From the NCBI RefSeq assembly GCF_014048465.1, contig NZ_PDLY01000005.1:1-64000 (forward strand): 64,000 nt of DNA, given 5' to 3'. A model generated the notes under the pieces. It worked only from the letters and a program-made list of their open reading frames with translations. It was not told where the DNA came from and did no database searches. A program made the translations under genes and the position numbers. The stretch comes from Bombella mellum (GTDB taxonomy: Bacteria > Pseudomonadota > Alphaproteobacteria > Acetobacterales > Acetobacteraceae). Shown one piece after another: positions 18,201 through 26,336 of this stretch (position 1 is the first letter of the stretch; each line of letters begins with the position of its first letter).

Positions 18201-20722
18201 TCAGAACTCCGCCTTGACGGAGCCGAAGAACTGGCGGGGTGCGCCAAGAAGGATGGACTGGTTGTTGTAGGCTGCTCCGCCCTGGTTATCCATCGTGAAG
18301 CCGTTCTGGCCCACGGTGGAGGCGTATCTGGTGTTGGCCAGATTGTAGATGTTGAAGGCGAAGACCAGATTCCGCACGGCCGTGGGGTTGCGCATTCCGA
18401 GATGGGTCATGTCCAGCGTGTAGATCAGGCCGAAATTGGCCAGCCAGTAGGTTGGCAGCTTGTAGTCGCCCACATAGTCATAGCTGCGCTTCCCATAATA
18501 CTGGGTATCGACATAGGCCTGCAGATGCCGCCACTCATAGGAGAGGCGGGCCTTGTACATGAAGCGGGGATACGCCACCACCTGCCGACCTTTCGTGGCA
18601 TAGAGCGTTCCGCCGCTGCGTATGTTCTGGTCGTACGTTGCCTTGTCGTAGCTGATGCTGTTGAGCAGGGCGAGGCCGGGCGCGGCGTGATGGTGATGGC
18701 CCCATCCACGCCATTCATGGTCACGCCCCCCACATTCTGCACGGTGGAGGTGTTGTTGGTGAGGATGGACCCGGCCCCCGCACTGCCCAGAATCTGCTGA
18801 AGGCGGTTATGGAAGTTGGTGCGGTACAGGTACAGGCTGCTCTGGATGAGATGGTCGGTGTAGCGGTAGCCTCCGGCGAAGGTCCAGGCCGTTTCCGGCT
18901 TCAGGCTGTTCTTCGTGGCGTCGTAGGCAAGCTGGGACACCGCAAAAGGTGAGTTGCTGGAGTTGTAGCCGGACTGGCTGTAGGCATGGGCATTCTCCGA
19001 AATGTCGAAGAAGAGCTCATGATGGTGGAGGAAGTGCCAGTCCCCGCTGATGTGGGGCAGGAAGGCCTTGGCGGTCGTCAGGCTTTCTCCGCTGGCCAGA
19101 GCTGGGAAGCGGGGCTCCCAGTTGGTGGCATGGCCCACACGGGTCGTATTGAGGATGGACTTGAAGCCGAAATGCAGCGCAACGGACCTGATGGGGTGAT
19201 AGGTGTCCTGCACGTAGGCCGTGAAGCTGTTGGTGTTGTAACGCTGCCCCCAGAGGGTCCGGCCGGGAACGTTCCTGAAGCTCCCGAATGGATTCAGGGG
19301 TGTGCCGTTGGGGCTGTCGGGCTGCTGGTAGGCATAGGCGTAGGAATCATACCGGTTGTTCTCGTACCAGAACCCCACGGAGAGATCATGCCGCTTCAGG
19401 CGGTAATCGAAGGAAGTCAGCCCGCCGAACCGTTCGATGGAAGGATGGCGGACCTGCTCGAAAATGGGGCCACCATTGAGCTGAACGGTATCGACGCCAT
19501 TCTGGTACGCATAGGGGCTGGCATAGGTGCCGTGGCCGGTCTCGCTGTGGCCATAGAGGCTGCTTTTCCATGTCAGGCGGTCGGTCAGGGCAAGGTCAGC
19601 CTTGATGCCTCCGAACAGGTCGGACGAGCTGGCCGTACTGTCGTAGTAGGAAACATCCTTGGGGTCTGACAGCCGCTCATAGGCGGCAGGGTACTGGCCC
19701 TTTGCGGCCCGGTAGGCTCTGGCCCATGCGCCGGGCCGCCCGTAGAAATTGTCCAGCCGGGACCCTGCCTGGTCCAGCCAGCTGGGAGCGTAGTCCTGAT
19801 AGTTCACCATCTGGAGGGCATCCCAGTTGAAGAAGGTGGAGACCTGGCTCCGCTCTCCGATGGGCTGGACCAGCTTGGCATTGACCTGCTGCATGAACTG
19901 ATCTCCGCCGCCTTTCCATTTGTCGCCCTGATTACGCATGTAGGAGACGTAGAACTTCGTGCCGCTCTCATTCAGCCTGCCAGAATCGAACCGGAAGAAG
20001 GAATGGAACAGCGCATTGCTGCCGAAGGTCTGGGCGACCAGTCCTCCCGTTCTGTTCTTGGGGTTGCTGGAGACGTAGTTGATGCTGCCGCCCAGATTGT
20101 TGGTGCTGGCCGTGCTTTCCGCCCCGGCACTCTGGGTGACCTCCAGCCGCTCCACATTCTCCGAGGAAATGGCCTGTAGCGGGTTCAGCCCGTTATAGTT
20201 GCGGAAGGTCGGCTCCCCGAGGGGCAGGCCATCCAGAGTCATGCCGATCTCGTTCTGGATGAAGCCATGCATGTAAATCTGGGTCGAGTAGGTGTCCACA
20301 CCCTGCGGATCGTCGGACTGGAACTGCACGCCCGGCATCTGGGCCAGCGTGCGGAGGGGGTTGGTGCCGGGTACCTGCTGTTCCAGCTGCTTGTGCCCCA
20401 GCACGAGCTGCGTGCCCTGCACGATGTGACGGGTGCGGACGGACAGGGACTCATAGCCGCCATGAACGGTCCTGCGGGAATGGTGTCCTGCCCTGGCGGT
20501 GGTGGGGTGAGCCTGACGTGTGGTGGCGGTGCCTGCCGGATGGAGAGATGGAGACCGGACCCGGCCTGCTTTTCCGCCTGCGTGGCGGGAAGTGACGTGA
20601 TGGGTCTGATGGTCCGTTTCCGAACCGTCATGGAAACTGGCGGGCTGGGCTGAGGCGGGCATGACGAAAGGTGCGGACAGGCCGGTGAGGCCCATCCAGA
20701 ACAGATGGCGGTATGTTTTCAT
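18201..20722 (-). pseudogene. TonB-dependent receptor, frameshifted near its C-terminus
   Basis: The main frame starts at 20722 with a signal peptide (ending VMPASAQ) and a His-rich linker, then a TonB plug (LRTLAQMPGVQFQ, LDGLPLGEPTFRNYNG, NVERLEVTQSAGAEST) and barrel strands up to GVDGAITITP. There the frame drifts into nonsense and stops at 18425. The natural continuation, with recognisable barrel strands and the terminal aromatic residue (GSVKAEF), is in another frame and ends at 18201. One missing base near 18675-18685, in a GC-rich run, explains this; repaired, the protein would be about 840 residues. It is the last gene of a tauD-permease-receptor unit. Real mutation or sequence error cannot be told apart here. 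Confidence 0.85.
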
Positions 20723-20803
20723 AACAGGTCCATGGGGCGATGAGAGTAAGGCGGCCGGGACGTTCCTGTTCTGGTGACGGTGTCCCGGCGTTTCGGAGTG
20801 GTG

Positions 20804-22156
20804 TCAGGCCTTGTGCAGACATCGCCGGGCGACAGCGACCAGACTGGCCAGTGTCAGCAGTAGAATGACGGCAAGAGACAGCAGGGCATCTCCCCGTGCC
20901 GATGGCAGGATGAGGAGGATGGCCCCGAGAACAGGAATGAGGATGGTCAGGCTTCTGGCCAGGGGCAGGGCCGTGGCGGTCTGTGACTGCCGTGCCCAGA
21001 GCCAGTAGGCTATGGCGATCATGAAATAGATGAACAGGATCAGCCCGCCGGATGAGCCAAGAAGAACGGGATAGAGCGTCTCCGGTGAGCCGATGGCGGC
21101 AGCGATGACGGCCAGTTCCAGAAGGGTCGTCAGGCGCAGGGACCAGATGGGTACCTGCTGGGCCGTCTCAAGGGTTAGCTTCTGCGGGGCCAGGCGGAGG
21201 TCGGCCAGTTCACGCAGGGTGCGGGACACGACATAGACGGCGGAGTTGAGGCAGGAAAGGACCGCCACCAGAGTGACGGCAATGGCGGCATAACGGGCCA
21301 GAGGCACCCGGAGATATTCCAGGACGCTCAGGAAGGGGGACTGCCCGACATGGACGTCGCTCCACGGCAGGAGGGAGATGATGACCAGCACCGACCCGGC
21401 ATAGAAGAACAGGACCTGGAGGGGCAAACGCCGCATGGTGCGTGCGATGGCCCGCAGGGGGCGGTCACTGTCCGTTGCGGCGATGATGGCGATTTCGCAG
21501 CCCGTGAAGGTCTGCACGATCATGGGGACGGCCCCGATGACGGCCCAGCTGCCCTTGGGGAAGAGACCTCCATGTGATGTCATGTTGTTGAGGGCCAGTG
21601 CCAGCGGATGGCCGGACAGGATGAGCCAGCCCAGCCCGAGGGCGATGAAGCCGCCCAGAAAAAGCAGCTTGAAGATGGAGAGGCCGGTTTCCGCCTGCCC
21701 GTAATGGCGCAGGGAGAGACGGTTTATGGTCCAGGCGATGGCGACAAGGACGAGTGCTCCCCAGAGCGGGGCGATGCCTGCCAGGCGGCCGATGATCATG
21801 CCACCGGCAACCGCCTGCGCCCCGGCCGTCACGGCCCAGAGGAAGGCGTAGCTCCAGCCGGTGACGAAGGCGGCCCTTGGGCCGTTATGGGTGGCGATGT
21901 GGGTGATGAATGACCCCTGGCCACGGGCATTGATGGCCAGCCCCCCCAGCAGACGCATGACCAGCCAGACGACAAGACCCGCCGCAAGATAGGAGAGCAG
22001 GACAGCAGGGCCGGCGGCGGCGATGGTGGCTGATGTCCCGACGAACAAGCCCGCACCGATGATCCCGCCAATGGAGATCATGGCGACATGCAGGCCCTTG
22101 AAACGGTTCATGCTGGGGGTGGCAGAGGCTGCCGTCATGTTGGTAGGCTGGCTCAT
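20804..22156 (-). CDS. APC-family amino acid permease
   Basis: 450 residues with about 12 hydrophobic segments. The first holds GGIIGAGLFVGTSATIAAAGPA, the substrate-binding glycine motif of amino acid/polyamine/organocation permeases related to GABA and aromatic amino acid transporters. It begins 11 nt after the tauD-like gene stop and is followed by the TonB receptor, so the three are probably one transcript. Its substrate cannot be read from sequence; the neighbours suggest a sulfur-containing compound such as an amino sulfonate. Confidence 0.85.
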   Translation of the reverse strand: MSQPTNMTAASATPSMNRFKGLHVAMISIGGIIGAGLFVGTSATIAAAGPAVLLSYLAAGLVVWLVMRLLGGLAINARGQGSFITHIATHNGPRAAFVTGWSYAFLWAVTAGAQAVAGGMIIGRLAGIAPLWGALVLVAIAWTINRLSLRHYGQAETGLSIFKLLFLGGFIALGLGWLILSGHPLALALNNMTSHGGLFPKGSWAVIGAVPMIVQTFTGCEIAIIAATDSDRPLRAIARTMRRLPLQVLFFYAGSVLVIISLLPWSDVHVGQSPFLSVLEYLRVPLARYAAIAVTLVAVLSCLNSAVYVVSRTLRELADLRLAPQKLTLETAQQVPIWSLRLTTLLELAVIAAAIGSPETLYPVLLGSSGGLILFIYFMIAIAYWLWARQSQTATALPLARSLTILIPVLGAILLILPSARGDALLSLAVILLLTLASLVAVARRCLHKA

Positions 22157-22167
22157 CGGGTTTGTTC

Positions 22168-23070
22168 TTATCCTTCCTGACGTGCGGGGCCATAGGGGCG
22201 GTCCCCGATGATTGTGACACGGTTCATGATCCGCCGGGCCGGGAGGTAGTCATTCACGGCATAATGCTGCGTGATCCGGTTGTCCCAGAAGGCGACATCG
22301 CCTTCCTCCCACCGCCAGCGGATGGAAAACTCCGGCCTTGTGGCATGACGGGTCAGATAAGCCAACAGTGCGGCACTCTCCTCGGGGTCCACGTCATTGA
22401 TTTCGGTCGTGAAACCTTCATTCACGAACAGGGCCTTTGCTCCAGTTTCCGGATGCACGCGCACGACGGGGTGCGTCACAGGTGGGAAGTTATTGCGTGT
22501 TTCGGCCCATTTTTCCAGTTCCGCTTCCGTCCGCCCATAACGGGAGACGGGAAAGGAGCGGAGAAAGTCATGCTGGGCCGTCAGCCCGTCGATCCTCCGC
22601 TTCATGCCGTCGGAGAGGGCGTCATAGGCGGCCGTGCCGCTGGCCCAGAGCGTGTCTCCGCCGCCTGTCTCTGGCAGGAGGCGGCTGGTCAGCACGGCCC
22701 CCATTGGCGGTTCCTGCTGGAAGGTGACATCCGTATGCCAGAGGGCATTGTCCCGCAGGTCATTCTTGGCGGTGTCCAGCACGATGGCTTCCGGCACGTC
22801 AGGGACGGTGGGAAAGATGGGATGGAGATGCAGCCTGCCGAAGTTGCGGGCAAAATCACGCTGCTGGGCCGGAGATATGGTCTGGCTGCGGAAGAAAAGA
22901 ACCTGATGGCGCAGGAGCAGCTGATGGATGTTGTTCTTCTGTGAAGGGGACAGGGGGCGGGAGAGGTCCACGCCTTCCACGATGGCACCGATGGCGGGGC
23001 TGAGGGGGGTGGCTTTCAGCTCCGTGTTGGCGGGGAGGGGAAAAGACGGGGCGAAGGCGGTGGAAGCCAT
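22168..23070 (-). CDS. TauD-family Fe(II)/2-oxoglutarate dioxygenase
   Basis: 300 residues from ATG 23070, which has GGAG 8 nt upstream; a longer frame to 23133 lacks this. The iron ligands show as WHTD (His-x-Asp) and the distal His in QHYAVNDY, with the 2-oxoglutarate Arg in [10 protein letters not shown]. The family includes taurine dioxygenase and the alkylsulfatase AtsK, which release sulfite or sulfate from organosulfur compounds. Position beside sulfite-reduction genes and ahead of a permease and TonB receptor supports a sulfur-scavenging role. The exact substrate is unknown. Confidence 0.85.
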   Translation of the reverse strand: MASTAFAPSFPLPANTELKATPLSPAIGAIVEGVDLSRPLSPSQKNNIHQLLLRHQVLFFRSQTISPAQQRDFARNFGRLHLHPIFPTVPDVPEAIVLDTAKNDLRDNALWHTDVTFQQEPPMGAVLTSRLLPETGGGDTLWASGTAAYDALSDGMKRRIDGLTAQHDFLRSFPVSRYGRTEAELEKWAETRNNFPPVTHPVVRVHPETGAKALFVNEGFTTEINDVDPEESAALLAYLTRHATRPEFSIRWRWEEGDVAFWDNRITQHYAVNDYLPARRIMNRVTIIGDRPYGPARQEG

Positions 23071-23464
23071 GAGGGGAACTCCATAACACTGTATATGATA
23101 GTTATTTATTGAAACAACAGGATTGAGTGTCATAATGGGGTAATCATTCAGATTTGAAAGTGAAAAATGAATTTTGAGACAATTTTTTTTACATCATGCT
23201 GTTTTATAATAATTGTTCAGAGGGTCTGCTCCTGCCTTTCCGCCTCTGGAACGGGCTTCAGGGGAAGAGGAATGAATGACGATATGATTTCGTCATAAAG
23301 GAATCCCGTTCCGCCATGTTCTCGGATGGGCAGGCGGGGCGTGTCATGGGGGCATGGATGATATGCATTAATGGGGAATGAATCCGAAAATCGCCGTAGA
23401 CTGCGGGGTGCAGTAAAGCCCGTGAAAAGAACCGGCCTCGTGCAGTCACGGGGGCGGGGTTATT
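23071..23464. promoter_or_regulatory. Divergent intergenic region, AT-rich, no gene
   Basis: No supportable gene in this stretch; a 63-codon minus-strand frame at 23258-23449 looks random. The AT-rich core around 23150-23220 includes TATAAT at 23205-23210 and should hold the promoter of the leftward tauD unit. The region 23220-23460 shows nothing further that I can name. Confidence 0.5.
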
Positions 23465-23478
23465 TTGATATAAGTCAA
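23465..23478 (+). promoter_or_regulatory. FNR/FixK-like box upstream of the SDR gene
   Basis: TTGATATAAGTCAA fits the TTGAY-N4-RTCAA site bound by FNR and FixK regulators. It ends 59 bp before the SDR start codon, so activation from about -41.5 is geometrically possible with transcription starting near 23513. This would tie the dehydrogenase to low-oxygen growth. Confidence 0.55.
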
Positions 23479-23537
23479 AGATATTTCGTGCGAAGAGAGT
23501 AGCGTGGTAACGGACCCTTTATCTGAGGAGATGACAG

Positions 23538-24308
23538 ATGGGACGGATTTCTGGAAAAATCGCACTCGTGACTGGCGCAGGCAGCGGAATCGGCAAGGGC
23601 ATTGCCAAGGTTCTCGCAAAGGAAGGTGCCAAGGTCATCGTGGCGGACCTCAACCCGAAGGGTGGTGAAGAGGTTGTCGAAGAAATTCGCAAGGCTGGTG
23701 GCAAGGCCTGTTTCCTGCCGTTGAACGTGGCCAAGGAAGAGGAATGGAAAAAGACGATGGCCGCCATCAGGGAGCATGATGGCCGCCTGGACATCGTCGT
23801 CAACAATGCGGGCATCGCCTTTGACGGCACCATCGAGAGCACGTCCCTCGAAGACTGGCGGCGTGTGCAGTCCATCAACCTGGATGGTGTTTTCCTCGGC
23901 ACCAAATATGCCGTCGAGATCATGCGTGAGCTGAATGGCGGTCAGGGTGGTTCCATCGTCAACATGTGTTCCAGCTCCGCACTGGTCGGCATTCCGAATC
24001 TGGCCGCTTACGGGTCTTCCAAGGGCGGCGTGAAGATGCTCACCAAGTCTGCGGCCCTGCATTGTGCCCGCAGCGGGTACAAGATCCGCATCAACAGCGT
24101 CTGCCCGGGTTACATCCAAACACCGCTGGTTGATGAGCTGACCCGTACCGACAAGGCCGCCTACCAGCATCTGGTGGACATCCACCCGGTCGGTCATCTG
24201 GGCACGCCGGAAGACGTGGCCTATGGCGTCCTGTATCTGGCGTCTGATGAATCCAAGTTCGTCACGGCAACCGAGCTGGTGATCGACGGCGGTTACACGT
24301 CTGAATGA
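23538..24308 (+). CDS. Short-chain dehydrogenase/reductase
   Basis: 256 residues, classical SDR. Visible motifs are TGAGSGIG (cofactor binding, residues 12-19), NNAG, the catalytic Ser in MCSSSALVG and YGSSK (Tyr and Lys). The acidic residue in VIVADLNP after the second strand suggests NAD(H) preference. The closest family flavour is secondary-alcohol or cyclohexanol-type dehydrogenases common in acetic acid bacteria; the substrate is not determined. AGGAG lies 8 nt before the start, an FNR/FixK-like box further up, and a strong terminator follows. Confidence 0.9.
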   Translation: MGRISGKIALVTGAGSGIGKGIAKVLAKEGAKVIVADLNPKGGEEVVEEIRKAGGKACFLPLNVAKEEEWKKTMAAIREHDGRLDIVVNNAGIAFDGTIESTSLEDWRRVQSINLDGVFLGTKYAVEIMRELNGGQGGSIVNMCSSSALVGIPNLAAYGSSKGGVKMLTKSAALHCARSGYKIRINSVCPGYIQTPLVDELTRTDKAAYQHLVDIHPVGHLGTPEDVAYGVLYLASDESKFVTATELVIDGGYTSE

Positions 24309-24351
24309 GGCGTCTTTCGCTGGGGAAGGCGGACTGGACCTTCCCCACATG

Positions 24352-24393
24352 AAAAAAGCCTCCGCTCCTGTCGTGAGGAGCGGAGGCTTTTTT
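24352..24393. terminator. Bidirectional rho-independent terminator
   Basis: An 18-bp perfect stem, GCCTCCGCTCCT with AGGAGCGGAGGC flanked by six A on the left and six T on the right, loop GTCGTG. It lies between the convergent SDR and cysK genes and works on both strands. Confidence 0.95.
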
Positions 24394-24407
24394 ATGGTGT
24401 CCTGATC

Positions 24408-25409
24408 TTACAGGCCGGCAAAGAGCGGCGTGGAAAGATAACGCTCGGCAAAGTCGGGAATGATGGCGACAATGGTCTTGCCTGCCCACTCATCTTTCTT
24501 TGCCAGCTCCATGGCGGCAAAGAGAGCAGCCCCGGCAGAAATGCCGATGGGCAGGCCCTCCGTGCTGGCGCAGAGTCGGGCGGTGGTCAGGGCGTCATGC
24601 TCGGTGACGGGAATGACCTTGTCCAGCGCACGGACATCCAGCGTATCCGGCTTGAAACCCGGCCCAAGGCCCTGGATGCCATGCGGACCGGGATCATCAC
24701 CGTTGAGGACGGCACTTTCGGAAGGCTCCAGACCGAAAACCTTCAGCCCTTCCTTGCGGGGCTTGAGGGCGTGGGCAATGCCGGAAGCCGTTCCTCCGGT
24801 GCCCAGGCCTGCCACGACGGCATCCACGGCTCCGGCCGTGTCGGTCCAGATTTCTTCAGCCGTCGTTTTTTCATGGACTTTCGGGTTGGCCGGGTTGGTG
24901 AACTGGCTGGGCATCCAGGCGTCTTTCGTCCTGGCCAGAATTTCCTGCGCCTTGGTGATGGCTCCCTTCATGCCCTGCTGGGCGGGTGTCAGTTCCAGCG
25001 TCACCCCCATGAGGGCCAGCATCTTCCGGCGTTCCATCGAGGCACTTTCCGGCATGGTGACGATCATCCTGTAGCCCATGGCTGCGGCGGCGAAGGCAAG
25101 GCCAATGCCCGTGTTGCCGGAGGTCGGCTCCACCAGGATGGACTTGCCGGGCGTGATCAGGCCTTTTTCCTGGGCCTCACGCAGCATGGCCACGCCGATG
25201 CGGTCCTTGACGGAAGCAAGCGGATTGAAAAACTCCAGCTTGAGCAGTACGTGGGCCTTCAGCCCTTCCTTTTCCGTCAGATGGGGGATGGCCACCAGAG
25301 GCGTGCCTCCCACGACTTCCATGAAGGATGGATAGACATGGCCGCGCGGTTCTGCGAAAGGGGTGCGGGAAAGTGGAAAGGGAAATTTCGAAGAGGATGA
25401 TCCTGTCAT
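24408..25409 (-). CDS. cysK: Cysteine synthase (O-acetylserine sulfhydrylase)
   Basis: 333 residues. The PLP lysine is in NPLASVKDRIG, and the substrate loop PTSGNTGIGLAFAAA and phosphate loop GLGTGGTASG are clear. It makes cysteine from O-acetylserine and sulfide, the step after the cysI product. The N-terminus is about 25 residues longer than E. coli CysK (a Ser/Pro/Arg-rich lead before MEVVGGTPLVAI), so an internal start is possible. It is transcribed away from an Rrf2-type regulator. Confidence 0.94.
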   Translation of the reverse strand: MTGSSSSKFPFPLSRTPFAEPRGHVYPSFMEVVGGTPLVAIPHLTEKEGLKAHVLLKLEFFNPLASVKDRIGVAMLREAQEKGLITPGKSILVEPTSGNTGIGLAFAAAAMGYRMIVTMPESASMERRKMLALMGVTLELTPAQQGMKGAITKAQEILARTKDAWMPSQFTNPANPKVHEKTTAEEIWTDTAGAVDAVVAGLGTGGTASGIAHALKPRKEGLKVFGLEPSESAVLNGDDPGPHGIQGLGPGFKPDTLDVRALDKVIPVTEHDALTTARLCASTEGLPIGISAGAALFAAMELAKKDEWAGKTIVAIIPDFAERYLSTPLFAGL

Positions 25410-25513
25410 CGCTGGTGCTCCTTGCCATGATGAGTGTTACAGGCAGCCTAGCAGGTCTGCCTGGCATTCGTCATGCTGCTCCTGATGGATTGCCCGAAGA
25501 ATTCTCAAAGAAA

Positions 25514-25528
25514 CGAGAGTCATTCTCA
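25514..25528. promoter_or_regulatory. Fur-like palindrome between cysK and the Rrf2 gene
   Basis: Read on the minus strand it is TGAGAATGACTCTCG, 13 of 15 to the Fur-type site TGAGAATGATTCTCA seen perfectly at 12405-12423. It lies about 66 bp ahead of the Rrf2 start and about 105 bp from the cysK start. It might bind Fur or could be part of an Rrf2 operator. Confidence 0.4.
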
Positions 25529-25593
25529 TGAACCCCTTTTCTAAGACGTGAGATGAGCTAAAAGAAGCTGATGCTTTGGTGGCCGAAGAGTGA

Positions 25594-26055
25594 ATGATGT
25601 ATCTGAAGAATGACCGTATCCTGACAGCCCTGTCCATCATGCTTGACGTGGCTTTTCATGCCGGGCGTTCCGGGGTCGTGAGCGGGGCGGACATTGCACA
25701 GCGCAGTGGCCTGCTGCGGCGGGGCATCGAACCCGTGCTCCAGTCCCTGTCCCGGGCGGGCCTTCTGGACAGTGTACGCGGGCCGAAGGGAGGATACAGG
25801 CTGGGGCGTTCCCCACGTGTCGTGAACCTGCATGAGATCGTCTGTGCTGTCGGTGTCCGGGATGATGTGGCCGCCCTGCAACAGGGGAAGGAAAACAATC
25901 CTCTCCAGTCTCTGGTCATTTCGCCTCTGTGGGCGGAACTGAATGAGGGCGTGAAAGAACGCCTTGCTGCCATCACACTGGCGGACCTGCTGCAGCAGGC
26001 CGAGCGGGAGGGCCTGGAACGGCCCCGGCAGGCCCCCATCTCCTTTACCATCTGA
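25594..26055 (+). CDS. Rrf2-family transcriptional regulator
   Basis: 153 residues. An N-terminal winged helix begins MYLKNDRILTALSIMLDVAF and holds the recognition region IAQRSGLLRRGIEPVLQSLSRAG and the wing GPKGGYRLGR, as in Rrf2 proteins. It has only one cysteine (IVCAVG), so it lacks the three-Cys Fe-S site of IscR/NsrR and is closer to CymR-type regulators that sense cysteine metabolism with CysK. Divergent placement from cysK supports that. Ligand and targets are inferred. Confidence 0.85.
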   Translation: MMYLKNDRILTALSIMLDVAFHAGRSGVVSGADIAQRSGLLRRGIEPVLQSLSRAGLLDSVRGPKGGYRLGRSPRVVNLHEIVCAVGVRDDVAALQQGKENNPLQSLVISPLWAELNEGVKERLAAITLADLLQQAEREGLERPRQAPISFTI

Positions 26056-26336
26056 TTTTCCTGCCGGATTTTTTTGAGAATCGGCAGAGGAACAGGGATT
26101 CTTTACTGTTAATACTCTGTAAATAAACTTTTTTTGACTGTTAATGTGAAAAAAGCGTTCCCCTTATCTTTAAGGGCACTTAACTGTTCGTGACCTAGTT
26201 GTATATTCGTTAATCTTCTGTTATGCCCCGGGCGAGAAGGCTTTATTTCTTGAGACGTGTACCCTCCGGGCTTTTTCCTTGTGATGGCAGCGAAGGCAGG
26301 AAAGGGGAGCGGTTAAGCATGGCATGGGGAGTAAAC
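26056..26336 (+). promoter_or_regulatory. AT-rich upstream region of the autotransporter gene
   Basis: A hairpin CTGCCG/CGGCAG with a T-rich loop ends the Rrf2 gene (about 26065-26092). Further on ACTGTTAAT occurs twice, at 26105-26113 and 26137-26145, 32 bp apart (three helical turns), and a partial third copy AACTGTTCG is near 26181. These could be an operator array for the adhesin. An in-frame extension of the autotransporter to 26223 lacks a ribosome site and signal-peptide character. Confidence 0.4.

Noticed and set aside
20754-20789. 8-bp stem GCCGGGAC/GTCCCGGC between permease and receptor as a terminator
   Set aside because: No T-run follows on the minus strand; it may affect processing, but termination is not supported.
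23258-23449. Small minus-strand frame upstream of the tauD-like gene
   Set aside because: No ribosome site and no family; the region looks regulatory.
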